19,351 nt of DNA from Actinomycetota bacterium (GCA_005883245.1 VAXT01000008.1:1-19351); one strand, 5' to 3'; shown: positions 1 through 6,544, counted from the first letter of the stretch. Notes: generated by a model from the letters alone, not told the origin. Translations and numbers: made by a program.

Positions 1-2
1 AG

Positions 3-566
3 CTGATCCAGGCCGTTCTCGCCTCGGCGAACGAGAACAAGCTGCGCGAGCTCCGCCATGCCCTCCACGGCTGGTCGCTCGAGCTGCTCGACGCGCGCGA
101 CTACCCGCCCGAGAGCGGCGCCACATACCTCGAGAACGCGCGGGCCAAAGCCGAGTTCGGACGCGCGCTCGCGCCCGATCGCTGGGTGCTGGGCGAGGAT
201 TCCGGGGTCGAGATCGCCGGGCTCAGCGGCGGCCCGGGCGTGCGCTCCGCTCGTTGGGCGGCGGGCCGGGAGGCAGAGCGGGCCCTCGAGGAGCTCGAAG
301 GCGTGCAGGGCGAGGGCCGCCGGGCGCGGTACGTCTGCGAGCTCGTCGCGATCTCGCCGGGCGGAGAGGAGCATCGTGGCACGGGCGTCCTCGGGGGCCG
401 GATCGCCGAGGAGCTGAGCGGCAGTGAGGGCTTCGGCTTCGACCCGGTATTCATTCCGGACGGAGAAACCCGAACCGTTGCCGAGCTCGGCAACGTCTGG
501 AAGCGGGAGAACTCGCACCGGGCCCGCGCCGCCCGTGCGCTGCGAGCCTCGATAATGCCTTCGTGA
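3..566 (+). CDS. rdgB: RdgB/HAM1 family XTP/dITP diphosphatase (5' end cut by window edge)
   Basis: This enzyme hydrolyses non-canonical purine nucleoside triphosphates (XTP, dITP/ITP) to the monophosphate and pyrophosphate, cleaning the cytosolic nucleotide pool. The frame is open from the window edge. The first visible residues, LIQAVLASANENKLREL, hold the family's N-terminal SxNxxK substrate-binding motif, so only one or a few residues and the start codon are missing. Further family signatures follow in order: GEDSGVEI (the acidic metal-binding segment, usually DDSGL), GPGVRSARWA (usually PGxxSARxA), GFGFDPVFIP, TVAEL and the C-terminal SHRARAARAL. About 187 residues are visible, normal for the family. 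The stop overlaps the next start in a GTGA arrangement, implying translational coupling to the cupin gene. The identification is firm; only the exact start is unknown. Confidence 0.93.
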   Translation: MIQAVLASANENKLRELRHALHGWSLELLDARDYPPESGATYLENARAKAEFGRALAPDRWVLGEDSGVEIAGLSGGPGVRSARWAAGREAERALEELEGVQGEGRRARYVCELVAISPGGEEHRGTGVLGGRIAEELSGSEGFGFDPVFIPDGETRTVAELGNVWKRENSHRARAARALRASIMPS

Positions 567-1015
567 CCTCGATCAACATCTTCAGCGCCGAGAGCCCGGG
601 AGGCAGGATCGACGTGAGCCAGGAAACGGGGTCGACCGAGACGCTCATGTTCATCTACGACCTCGCGCCTGGCCAGAGCTCCTCGCCGTATCACTACGAG
701 TACGAGGAGGAGTGGCTCCTGGTCGTGGCCGGCACGATCGTCGTGCGCACACCCGACGGAGAGCGCACCCTGGAGCGTGGGGACATCGTCCGTTTCCCTG
801 CCGGGCCGGCCGGAGCGCACAAGATCATGAACCGCAACGAGGAGCCTGCGAGGACGCTCCTGTTCTCGAGCGCGCGTGCTCCCGCCGTCTCCGTCTACCC
901 GGACAGCGACACGATTGGCGTGTGGGCCGGCGACGAGACGAACGACCTGGTCTTCGAACGCGGCAGCGCCGTGCCGTGGGCCCACGGCGAAGAAGGCTGG
1001 AACAAGGCCACTTAG
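563..1015 (+). CDS. Single-domain cupin protein
   Basis: A 150-residue small beta-barrel (cupin) protein of unknown substrate. Cupin motif 1 is visible at residues 37-57, from GQSSSPYHYEYEEEW to the closing VVAG. It has one of the two usual histidines (His44), with Glu46 where the second would be and a run of acidic residues after it. Motif 2 is at residues 73-90, GDIVRFPAGPAGAHKIMN, with Pro79, Gly81, His86 and Asn90 as expected. A metal site of His/Glu/Glu/His type is therefore plausible but not proven. The GTG start overlaps the rdgB stop (GTGA), so the two are probably one transcript. The last bases overlap the stop of the convergent YihY gene. Cupins range from sugar isomerases to dioxygenases to sensors; nothing here decides between them. 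Confidence 0.85.
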   Translation: MTSINIFSAESPGGRIDVSQETGSTETLMFIYDLAPGQSSSPYHYEYEEEWLLVVAGTIVVRTPDGERTLERGDIVRFPAGPAGAHKIMNRNEEPARTLLFSSARAPAVSVYPDSDTIGVWAGDETNDLVFERGSAVPWAHGEEGWNKAT

Positions 1016-1830
1016 GCGAGGCCCGGGGCTTCTTCGAGCTCGACTGCTTCGTGACGGCCGCGGGAGTGCCACCAGTTGATCTCGGCGCCGAACACGATCA
1101 CGTTCGCCATCAGGTAGAGCCACACGAGCAGGAGCGCCGGCGCACCGAACGCCTGGAGCGCGATCACGTTCTTCGAGAGCCGCAGGTAGAGCGGTAGCAG
1201 CTGGAAGCTCGTCTCGAGCGCGACCGTCGCCACGATCGCCCCGGGCAGCACTTCCTGGTAGGTGAGCTTCTCGTTCGTCAGCAGGTAGTAGACGGTGAAC
1301 AGGAAGACGAAGACCGCGAGCGTCGAGATCAGCACCGAGCTCACGAACGCCACGTACGAGTTCCCGAAGAAGCCCCCGGCGAAGCGCGTCAGCACCTCGT
1401 AGCCGATGGAGCCGACGAGGAGGCCGACGAAGAGCGTGACGAGCGACCCGACGAGGAGCGTCACCGCGAGCAGCTTCCCGTGCAGGAACGAGCGGTTCGG
1501 CTTTCCGTAGACGATGTTGAACGCCGACTCGAGGACGCTGAAGAGCGAGAGCGAGGTCCAGCCGAGAAAGAGCGCGCCGATGACGCCGAGGGTGGCTGCG
1601 TTGTCCTGCACCGATCGAACGACGCGGAGGATGCTCTCGACGGAGCTCGTCGGGAACGCCTTGTTCAGCTCGGTCACGAGGTAGCTCGACTCGTCAGCCC
1701 GGCCGGCGAAGCCGAGGAGCGCGAGCGCGAGGAAGACGAGCGGGACGAACGAGAGGAGCGCGAAATAGGCGATCATCGCGGCCAGGTGCGTCCCTCGATC
1801 GGCGAAGAACTTGCTGAAGACCTCTCGCAT
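1012..1830 (-). CDS. YihY/BrkB family inner-membrane protein
   Basis: A polytopic membrane protein of the YihY/virulence factor BrkB family (once misannotated as RNase BN). Its molecular function is not established; a transport or envelope role is usually proposed. The N-terminal FFADRGTHLAAMIAYFALLS matches the family's first conserved block, and several hydrophobic segments follow, ending in a block with LLVWLYLMANVIVFGAEINWW that is typical of the last membrane span, then a short acidic tail. Two in-frame ATGs exist. I prefer the one at 1830 (272 residues), because TAGCCT lies 8 nt upstream of it, the same arrangement as before the carboxypeptidase gene. The ATG at 1857 (281 residues) has a GAGG 7 nt upstream and would share the CATG at 1855-1858 with the divergent Roadblock gene; it remains possible. 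The stop overlaps the cupin stop (CTTAG). Confidence 0.9.
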   Translation of the reverse strand: MREVFSKFFADRGTHLAAMIAYFALLSFVPLVFLALALLGFAGRADESSYLVTELNKAFPTSSVESILRVVRSVQDNAATLGVIGALFLGWTSLSLFSVLESAFNIVYGKPNRSFLHGKLLAVTLLVGSLVTLFVGLLVGSIGYEVLTRFAGGFFGNSYVAFVSSVLISTLAVFVFLFTVYYLLTNEKLTYQEVLPGAIVATVALETSFQLLPLYLRLSKNVIALQAFGAPALLLVWLYLMANVIVFGAEINWWHSRGRHEAVELEEAPGLA

Positions 1831-1838
1831 CGTGCGGG

Positions 1839-1848
1839 AGGCTAGTCT
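1839..1848. promoter_or_regulatory. Overlapping divergent -10 boxes (YihY / Roadblock)
   Basis: On the plus strand TAGTCT (1843-1848) lies 7 nt before the ATG at 1856. On the minus strand TAGCCT (1844-1839) lies 8 nt before the ATG at 1830. The two hexamers share the palindromic TA at 1843-1844, inside CTAG. Spacing this short would place transcription starts at or next to the start codons, giving leaderless mRNAs in both directions. This is inferred from position and similarity to other starts in the window. A GGGAGG at 1836-1841 is 14 nt from the Roadblock start, too far for a normal ribosome-binding site. Confidence 0.5.
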
Positions 1849-1855
1849 CTTCGCC

Positions 1856-2272
1856 ATGACGGAGCCTCACGCGGCGCTCGCCGAGCTGACCGAGATCTCG
1901 ACGCAGATCGAGGCCGCAGTCCTCTTCGACGCCGACGGCAAGGTCGTCGCAGCGACGATTCCGGAGGCGCGTGCCGCACAGGTGGCGACGAGCGCGAAGG
2001 CGCTGCTCGAGCAGGCCGGCCAGATCGGCGGACAAGGCGAGCTGACCCAGCTCGAGGCCTCGACCGCCGAGGGGAGCCTGTTCGTTGTCAGGGATGGCTC
2101 GACGATGATCGCGGCGTCGACCTCGGCCGAGCCGACCGCCGGGCTCGTCTTCTACGATCTCAAGAGCGCCCTGCGCGCCGCCGCCAAACCGGCTGCGAAG
2201 CCGAAGCCGAAGGCGGCCGCGAAGCCGAAGCCGAAGCGCACGACCCCGCCCAAGCGCAATGCGAGCTCGTAA
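1856..2272 (+). CDS. Roadblock/LC7-domain protein with lysine/proline-rich tail
   Basis: A 138-residue protein. Residues about 5-108 fit a Roadblock/LC7 (longin-like) domain: a helix (LAELTEISTQIEAAVLFD), then DADGKVVAATIPE, a helix around residues 40-57, the strand segment GSLFVVRDGSTMIAASTS and the closing helix YDLKSALR. Bacterial members often work with small Ras-like GTPases (MglB/MglA) or in actinobacterial conservon-type modules, but no GTPase gene is next to it here. Residues 110-138 form a basic, low-complexity tail of repeated AKPKPK units that could bind nucleic acid, acidic protein or membrane phosphate; that is speculation. The start is the ATG preceded by TAGTCT at 7 nt. The stop overlaps the start of the next small gene, so it heads a Roadblock, small membrane protein, pyrE operon. 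Confidence 0.8.
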   Translation: MTEPHAALAELTEISTQIEAAVLFDADGKVVAATIPEARAAQVATSAKALLEQAGQIGGQGELTQLEASTAEGSLFVVRDGSTMIAASTSAEPTAGLVFYDLKSALRAAAKPAAKPKPKAAAKPKPKRTTPPKRNASS

Positions 2273-2462
2273 GCTCATCGCGCTCGGTTTCGCAGTCGGG
2301 TCGCTCCTCGGCATCGGCCTCTACGCGCGCCGCGGGAAGGCGAGTGAGCGACTCGACCTCTACTTCGCGGACGGCTCGCTCGTGTCGCTGCACAGCGACT
2401 CGCCTGAGGCGGCGCCGCTGCTCGTGCACGCGCGGGACGCGCTGCGGGCAGCCGCAACGTGA
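2259..2462 (+). CDS. Small membrane-anchored protein, function unknown
   Basis: A 67-residue protein that I do not recognise as a named family. It starts MRARK, then has one hydrophobic segment (LIALGFAVGSLLGIGLY, residues 6-22) followed by ARRGK. The positive charges on both sides leave topology uncertain. The remaining 40 residues (ERLDLYFADGSLVSLHSDSPEAA and a short helix) look like a small soluble domain. The gene begins inside the end of the Roadblock gene (14 nt overlap), and its stop overlaps the pyrE start in a GTGA, so translation of all three is probably coupled. That tight packing is the best evidence that it is real. It may tether the Roadblock protein to the membrane, but this is only a guess from adjacency. 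Confidence 0.7.
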   Translation: MRARKLIALGFAVGSLLGIGLYARRGKASERLDLYFADGSLVSLHSDSPEAAPLLVHARDALRAAAT

Positions 2463-3016
2463 AGCGCGAGCACCTCGGAGCAGCGCTTCGCGAGCATGCC
2501 TATCTCGAGGGCGACTTCGTCCTCCGCTCGGGCCGGCGCTCGAGCTACTACCTCGACAAGTACCGCTTCGAGACCCGCCCGGACCTCCTGGCGGCCCTCG
2601 GCGAGCACATCGCGGCCGCGATCGCAGAGCACGAGCCCGACGCGGTGCGCATCGCCAGCCCCCAGGTCGGTGCGATCGCCCTGGCGGCGGCCGCGTCGCT
2701 CTCGTCCGGCCTGCCGTTCCTGATCGTCCGCGACCAGGCGAAGGAGTACGGGACCGCAAACCGGATCGAGGGCGTCTTCGAGCCCGGCGAGCGCGTGTGC
2801 CTCTTGGAGGATGTCATCACCTCCGCCGGGGCCGCGGTCGAGACCCTCGAGGTGCTCCGTGAAGCCGGTCTGGAGTGCCGGATCGCGGTCTGTGTCGTCG
2901 ACCGCGAGGAGGGCGGAGCCGACGCTCTGGCCCGCCGCGGTGCTCGTCTGGTGCCGCTTTTTCGGGCAGGAGAGTTGCTGTCTGCGGAGAAAACCGCCGC
3001 AAAACCGCATGGTTGA
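2459..3016 (+). CDS. pyrE: Orotate phosphoribosyltransferase
   Basis: Catalyses orotate + PRPP to OMP + pyrophosphate, the fifth step of de novo UMP synthesis; pyrF, which acts next, lies 450 bp downstream beyond HU. The 185-residue protein has the family's N-terminal block (EGDFVLRSGRRSSYYLDKYRF), the flexible catalytic-loop segment at residues 91-98 (RDQAKEYG), and the PRPP-binding motif CLLEDVITSAGAAVE at about 114-128. The loop departs from the enterobacterial RKEAKDHG: the second position is Asp92 instead of Lys and the His position is Tyr97, while Arg91 and Lys95 are kept. The residue aligned with enterobacterial Lys73 is Val70. Such variation occurs in distant OPRTases, so I still call it PyrE. 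The GTG start overlaps the preceding stop by GTGA. Confidence 0.93.
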   Translation: MKREHLGAALREHAYLEGDFVLRSGRRSSYYLDKYRFETRPDLLAALGEHIAAAIAEHEPDAVRIASPQVGAIALAAAASLSSGLPFLIVRDQAKEYGTANRIEGVFEPGERVCLLEDVITSAGAAVETLEVLREAGLECRIAVCVVDREEGGADALARRGARLVPLFRAGELLSAEKTAAKPHG

Positions 3017-3041
3017 GCCGAAACGGCTTGGCTGTTAGGGT
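3013..3041 (+). promoter_or_regulatory. Promoter of the HU gene
   Basis: A -35-like TTGAGC (3013-3018), a 17-nt spacer and a -10-like TAGGGT (3036-3041), preceded by TGT (an extended -10, TGn). Transcription would start near 3048 and give a leader of about 33 nt containing the Shine-Dalgarno. The -35 overlaps the pyrE stop. It is the best-formed two-box promoter in the window. Confidence 0.6.
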
Positions 3042-3080
3042 CCGACAGCGCTAACCGGCAACGTCAGAGGGAGGATGCAC

Positions 3081-3380
3081 GTGACAAAACAGGAGTTCGT
3101 CGACAGGGTCGCGGACAAGGCAGGGATCTCGAAGCGCGACGCTGCAGAAGCGGTGGACGCGTTCCTGGACTCGATCACCGACGTCCTGGGCTCGGGCGGC
3201 GAAGTGTCATTCACCGGATTCGGGAAGTTCACGACCCAGCGGCGCGCTGCGCGCCAGGGCGTCAACCCGAGGAATCCCTCGGAGCGAGTGCAGATCCCGG
3301 CCACCACCGTCCCCAAGTTCTCGGCCGGCAGCCAGCTCAAGCAGGCCGTGAAGAGCGGTGCGGGAATGGGCGGCATGTAG
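3081..3380 (+). CDS. hup: HU family DNA-binding protein
   Basis: A small histone-like protein that binds and bends DNA as a dimer and compacts the nucleoid. The sequence shows the HU fold in order: MTKQEFVDRVADKAGISKRDAAEAVDAF split over two helices, the turn GSGGEVSFTGFGKFTTQ, the DNA-binding arm RRAARQGVNPRNPSERVQIPA with the intercalating proline in the NP context, and the closing VPKFSAGSQLKQAV. I chose the GTG at 3081 (99 residues). The Shine-Dalgarno GAGGGAGG (3067-3074) is 6 nt before it, but directly abuts the ATG at 3075, and MTKQEF is a typical HU N-terminus. There is a short SGAGMGGM tail and no long lysine-rich extension as in mycobacterial HupB. It is monocistronic: own promoter upstream, strong terminator downstream. 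Confidence 0.95.
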   Translation: MTKQEFVDRVADKAGISKRDAAEAVDAFLDSITDVLGSGGEVSFTGFGKFTTQRRAARQGVNPRNPSERVQIPATTVPKFSAGSQLKQAVKSGAGMGGM

Positions 3381-3404
3381 TCCTGCGGCACTATCGGAAG
3401 TTTC

Positions 3405-3439
3405 GAGAGGGGCCGCCGATGCGGCCCTTCTCTTTTCTT
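3405..3439 (+). terminator. Rho-independent terminator after HU
   Basis: A 12-bp stem (3405-3416 with 3421-3432; one G-T pair) closed by a CGAT loop and followed by TTTTCTT. It sits 24 nt after the HU stop and 13 nt before the -10 box of pyrF, so it insulates the two genes. Confidence 0.9.
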
Positions 3440-3452
3440 CCGGGCCGCTCGC

Positions 3453-3458
3453 TACTCT
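3453..3458 (+). promoter_or_regulatory. Proposed -10 box of pyrF (leaderless)
   Basis: TACTCT ends 7 nt before the pyrF ATG at 3466. No Shine-Dalgarno is present between the HU terminator and the ATG, which fits a transcript starting at or next to the start codon. Confidence 0.45.
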
Positions 3459-3465
3459 CACTCCG

Positions 3466-4395
3466 ATGGTGCAGAACATCGAGGCGGGGCCAACGACGAC
3501 CGTGAGGGCGTTCGGAGACCGGCTCGCCGAAGCCGTGGAGCGGAAGCGGAGCCAGCTCCTCGTCGGGCTCGACCCGATGCCCGAGCTCCTGCCGATCGAG
3601 CTCGCGGGCGAGGCGGGTCTCGGCCGCTCGCAGGCCGCGGACGCCTGCACGCGCTTCTGCTGCGGGGTGATCGACGCGGTCGCCGCGTACGCCGTCGGCG
3701 TGAAGCCGCAGCTCGCGTTCTTCGAGGCGCTCGGTGCTCCCGGGATGGCGGCGCTCGAGAAGGTGTGCTCCTACGCGCGGACGGCGGGCCTCATCGTCGT
3801 TGCGGACGCCAAGCGCGGGGACATCGGCTCGACGGCTCGCGCGTACGCGGCCGCGTACCTCGAGGCGCACGACGAGCAGCTCCCGCTCGCCGATGCGCTC
3901 ACCGTCAACCCGTATCTCGGCCTCGACTCGCTCGAGCCGTTCCTGGCAGCGTGCCGGCGCGAGGGCGCGGGCATCTTCTGCCTCGTCAAGACGTCGAACG
4001 AGGGCGTCGCGGACATCCAGGACCTGGCGCTCTTGGACGGGAAACCGCTCTGGCAGCACGTGGCGCGCCTCGTCGCGGAGTGGGGCGAGGAGCTCGTCGG
4101 CGAGCACGGGCTGTCGAGCGTGGGGGCGGTCGTCGGCGCAACGCATCCACGGGCCGTCGGCGAGGCGCGGCGGTTGCTCCCGCGGGCCGTCTTGCTCCTA
4201 CCCGGAGTCGGCGCTCAGGGTGCAGGGCCGGCCGATGTGGCCCGCGCGTTCACGAGCGGGCCGGCGAGCGCGCTGGTCGCGGCCTCGCGCTCGGTCATCT
4301 ACGCATTCCGTTCGACGGACGACGACTGGCGCTCCGCGGCAGCCGCCGAGGCGGCGCGCCTGAAGAGCGAGGTCTGGGCGGCCTCGGGATGGTGA
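3466..4395 (+). CDS. pyrF: Orotidine 5'-phosphate decarboxylase, type 2
   Basis: Decarboxylates OMP to UMP, the last step of de novo pyrimidine synthesis. The 309-residue length and the spacing of the motifs fit the longer type-2 family seen in mycobacteria and myxobacteria, not the 230-residue E. coli type. Visible landmarks: LLVGLDPMPELLP at residues 31-43 (nucleotide binding), VGVKPQLAFFE at 78-87, and the catalytic VADAKRGDIGSTA at 112-124, with the Asp114-Lys116-Asp119 set. Phosphate-binding glycines follow in LLLPGVGAQGAG and the LVAASRSVIYA segment near the C-terminus. The start is the ATG right after the TACTCT box. An earlier in-frame ATG at 3358 would begin inside HU and read through its terminator, so I reject it. 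The stop overlaps the start of the following membrane peptide. Confidence 0.95.
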   Translation: MVQNIEAGPTTTVRAFGDRLAEAVERKRSQLLVGLDPMPELLPIELAGEAGLGRSQAADACTRFCCGVIDAVAAYAVGVKPQLAFFEALGAPGMAALEKVCSYARTAGLIVVADAKRGDIGSTARAYAAAYLEAHDEQLPLADALTVNPYLGLDSLEPFLAACRREGAGIFCLVKTSNEGVADIQDLALLDGKPLWQHVARLVAEWGEELVGEHGLSSVGAVVGATHPRAVGEARRLLPRAVLLLPGVGAQGAGPADVARAFTSGPASALVAASRSVIYAFRSTDDDWRSAAAAEAARLKSEVWAASGW

Positions 4396-4487
4396 ACTGG
4401 CGGACCGAGGCGAGACGGTACGCATTCCCGGTCGCCTTCCTCCTGCTCGTCACCGCGGCCGTGCTCGTCGTGCGCGGCGCGCTCTAA
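4389..4487 (+). CDS. 32-residue single-span membrane peptide
   Basis: The short frame starts at an ATG that overlaps the pyrF stop (ATGGTGA). It encodes MVNWRTEARR, a hydrophobic stretch YAFPVAFLLLVTAAVLVV and an RGAL end. It is likely a single-span peptide with its basic N-terminus inside. Nothing identifies a function. Related actinobacteria may carry a longer membrane protein, with a LysM-type domain after the span, at this place; if so this is a shortened version. I recall that only loosely. The carboxypeptidase promoter begins 4 nt after its stop. The tight overlap with pyrF and a clean transmembrane segment are the only support that it is translated. Confidence 0.5.
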   Translation: MVNWRTEARRYAFPVAFLLLVTAAVLVVRGAL

Positions 4488-4491
4488 CGGC

Positions 4492-4497
4492 TAGCCT
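4492..4497 (+). promoter_or_regulatory. Proposed -10 box of the D,D-carboxypeptidase gene (leaderless)
   Basis: TAGCCT ends 8 nt before the GTG at 4506, with only pyrimidine-rich sequence and no Shine-Dalgarno between. The minus-strand YihY start at 1830 has the same hexamer at the same distance. Confidence 0.45.
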
Positions 4498-4505
4498 TCC
4501 CGCCC

Positions 4506-5627
4506 GTGAAGCCCAGGCTGCTGGCCGTCTGCGCTGCCGCCCTCGCCCTCGTTCCGCCCGCTCTTGCGGCTGGACCGAGCGTGCACGCGCGCGCCTACAT
4601 CGTCGAGGACGGACGCACGGGAGAGGTGCTCCTCGCCCACCATCCGAGCCAGCGAGCCCCCATCGCGAGCCTGACCAAGATGATGACCGTCCTGCTCACG
4701 CTCGAGCGTTCGCGCCTCAGCGACGTGGTCATGATCTCGCCCGACGCGGCGGAGGTCGGGGAGTCGAGCATCGGATTGCGGGCGGGCGAGAAGATCTCGG
4801 TGCGCGACCTGGTCGAGGCCGCGCTCATCCAGAGCGCGAACGACGCCGCCTGGGCGCTCGCCGACCACGTGGGGCACGGGGACGAGGCCAGGTTCGTCGC
4901 GCTGATGAACCGGCGGGCGCGGCAGCTCGGGCTGAAGGACACGCACTTCGTCCGTCCGGACGGCCTCGACGCTCCGGAACATGTCTCGAGCGCACGCGAC
5001 GTGACGACGCTGGCGCGCCTGCTGATGCAGAAGCCGGTCGTGCGCAAGATCGTCGCGATGCGCGATGCGACGATCGAAGGCGATCGGCGGCTGCACACAT
5101 GGAACGACCTGCTCGGCGCCTATCCGGGCGTGGTCGGCGTGAAGACGGGGCACACGGCTGCGGCCGGCTGGTCCCAGGTAGGCGCTGTCCGCGGCCCGGG
5201 GGTCACCGTCTACGCGACGATCCTCGGCAGCCCCTCGCGGCGGGCTCGCAACGACGACCTCGCCGCGCTCATGACGTGGGGCCTCGCGCGCTTCCACGTC
5301 GTCGATGTCGTCTCGGCGGGACGCGCCTACGCGAGTGCGCGGACTTCCTATGACAAAGGCCAGGTCGACCTCGTGGCGCCGCGGTCGGTCGGGCGTGCCG
5401 TCGTCGCCGGCCGCCCCCTGGTGGAACGTATCGTGGCGCCGATGGGTGTCGACCTTCCCGTCCGCAAGGGCGAGAAGCTCGGCGAGGTGCGCGTCTACGA
5501 GCGGGGAAAGCTCGTGGCGCGCTCACCGCTCGTCGCCGCCCGTTCGATCGACAAGCCCGGCGTTGCCGGTCGCGCGGGCTGGTATCTCAAGCGAACGGCG
5601 CACAACATGTGGGGATGGGTTACGTGA
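4506..5627 (+). CDS. D-alanyl-D-alanine carboxypeptidase (PBP5/DacF type, peptidase S11)
   Basis: A low-molecular-weight penicillin-binding protein that trims the terminal D-Ala from peptidoglycan stem peptides outside the membrane. The 373-residue protein begins with a signal peptide (residues 1 to about 22, ending PALAA). All three active-site motifs are present and well spaced: SLTK at 55-58 (nucleophile Ser55 and Lys58), SAN at 110-112 and KTGH at 213-216. After the catalytic domain comes a smaller C-terminal region (about 265-350) with DLPVRKGEKLGEVRVYERGKLV, resembling the PBP5 C-terminal beta domain. The end, GWYLKRTAHNMWGW, is short and mildly amphipathic and could be the membrane-association segment. 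The GTG start is supported by the signal peptide and the TAGCCT box. The hexose kinase gene follows after 10 nt. Confidence 0.93.
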   Translation: MKPRLLAVCAAALALVPPALAAGPSVHARAYIVEDGRTGEVLLAHHPSQRAPIASLTKMMTVLLTLERSRLSDVVMISPDAAEVGESSIGLRAGEKISVRDLVEAALIQSANDAAWALADHVGHGDEARFVALMNRRARQLGLKDTHFVRPDGLDAPEHVSSARDVTTLARLLMQKPVVRKIVAMRDATIEGDRRLHTWNDLLGAYPGVVGVKTGHTAAAGWSQVGAVRGPGVTVYATILGSPSRRARNDDLAALMTWGLARFHVVDVVSAGRAYASARTSYDKGQVDLVAPRSVGRAVVAGRPLVERIVAPMGVDLPVRKGEKLGEVRVYERGKLVARSPLVAARSIDKPGVAGRAGWYLKRTAHNMWGWVT

Positions 5628-5637
5628 GCCTGAGGCC

Positions 5638-6491
5638 ATGATCGTCACCGTCACGCTCAACGCCGCCCTTGACCGCACGCTGACCGTGCCCAACTTCCAG
5701 CGCGGCCAGCGGCACCGCGCAAGCGGCGGGCTGACCCTCGCGGGCGGCAAGGGGATCAACGTGGCGCGTGCGCTGAAGCGGCTCGACGTGCCGGTCGTCG
5801 CGACCGGGCTCGCGGGTGGTCTCACCGGAACGCGCATCGTCGAGGAACTGACCGGCGAAGCGATCCTCAACGACTTCGTGCGCATCGCCGACGAGTCCCG
5901 CACCTCGACCGCCGTCGTCGACCCGACCGCGAGCTCGTACACCGAGATCAACGAGTGGGGCCCGCACGTCGATCCGGAGGAGCTGGGCATGCTCCGCGAG
6001 AAGCTGCGCTACCTGTCAAGCGCTGCGGACGTCGTCATCTTCGCCGGCTCGCTCCGGGAACAGCCGGGGAGCCGTTCCTCGTCTCGCCGAACCAGCGCGA
6101 AGCCGAGAGCCTCGTCGGCCAGGAGTTCCACGAGGACCAGGACTTCATCCAGGCGCTCGACGACATCGCCGAGCTGGGCGCGCGCAACGTCCTGATCACG
6201 CAGGAGGCGGGTTGCTTCGCGCTCGTCCGCGAGGAGCGGGAGGTAAAGCGCCTGCGGGCTGTGGCGCCCGAGGTCGACCCGGTGTCGACCGTTGGCTCCG
6301 GCGACGTGCTCGTGTCTGCCTTCCTGGCGGCGCGCTACGCGGGCAAGCCGATCGACGAAGCGCTTCGCTCCGCGGTTGCAGCCGGCGCCGCCTCGACGCT
6401 CGAGGTCGGCGCGGGCCGCTTCGACCCGCGCGAGGCGGGTCGTCTTGCTGGCGGCGTGGAGGTGACGGAGCTCGAACCGGTCGTCTCCTGA
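5638..6491 (+). pseudogene. PfkB-family hexose kinase (1-phosphofructokinase-like), broken by a deletion with frameshift
   Basis: The N-terminal 139 residues read well as a ribokinase-superfamily sugar-phosphate kinase of the 1-phosphofructokinase/LacC group: MIVTVTLNAALDRTL, GGKGINVARALKRL at 36-49, and VIFAGSL ending at 6054. The family continuation (GSLP, then roughly 35-40 residues to the PN..E segment) is missing. Within about 12 nt the frame changes, and the C-terminal half resumes at 6066 as GEPFLVSPNQREAESLVG, followed by ARNVLITQEAGC and the catalytic TVGSGDVLVSAFLAA. If translated as is, the first frame gives 185 residues with a scrambled tail and no catalytic GxGD. So about 100-115 bp, not a multiple of three, have been lost. 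This is either a true pseudogene or an assembly/sequencing error. It lies 10 nt after the carboxypeptidase gene with a GAGG 2 nt before its ATG. Confidence 0.85.
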
Positions 6492-6494
6492 GGC

Positions 6495-6503
6495 TGGTAC
6501 GAT
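6495..6503 (+). promoter_or_regulatory. Extended -10 promoter of guaB3-guaA
   Basis: TGG followed by TACGAT (6498-6503), starting 4 nt after the kinase stop. The TGn-TANNNT form is shared with the boxes before HU, rplM and glmS. Transcription would start near 6510, giving a leader of about 225 nt before guaB3. No clear -35 is seen, as is common with extended -10 promoters. Confidence 0.55.
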
Positions 6504-6544
6504 CGACTGCCACTTGAGAGGCGTGACGAGAGAGCGGTTTTCCG

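Noticed and set aside
3075..3080. ATG at 3075 as the HU start
   Set aside because: The Shine-Dalgarno abuts it with no spacer, whereas the GTG at 3081 has a 6-nt spacer and gives the usual MTKQEF start. It is not excluded.
3358..3465. N-terminal extension of pyrF from an ATG inside HU
   Set aside because: It would be translated from within HU and across its terminator; the extension has no similarity to PyrF.
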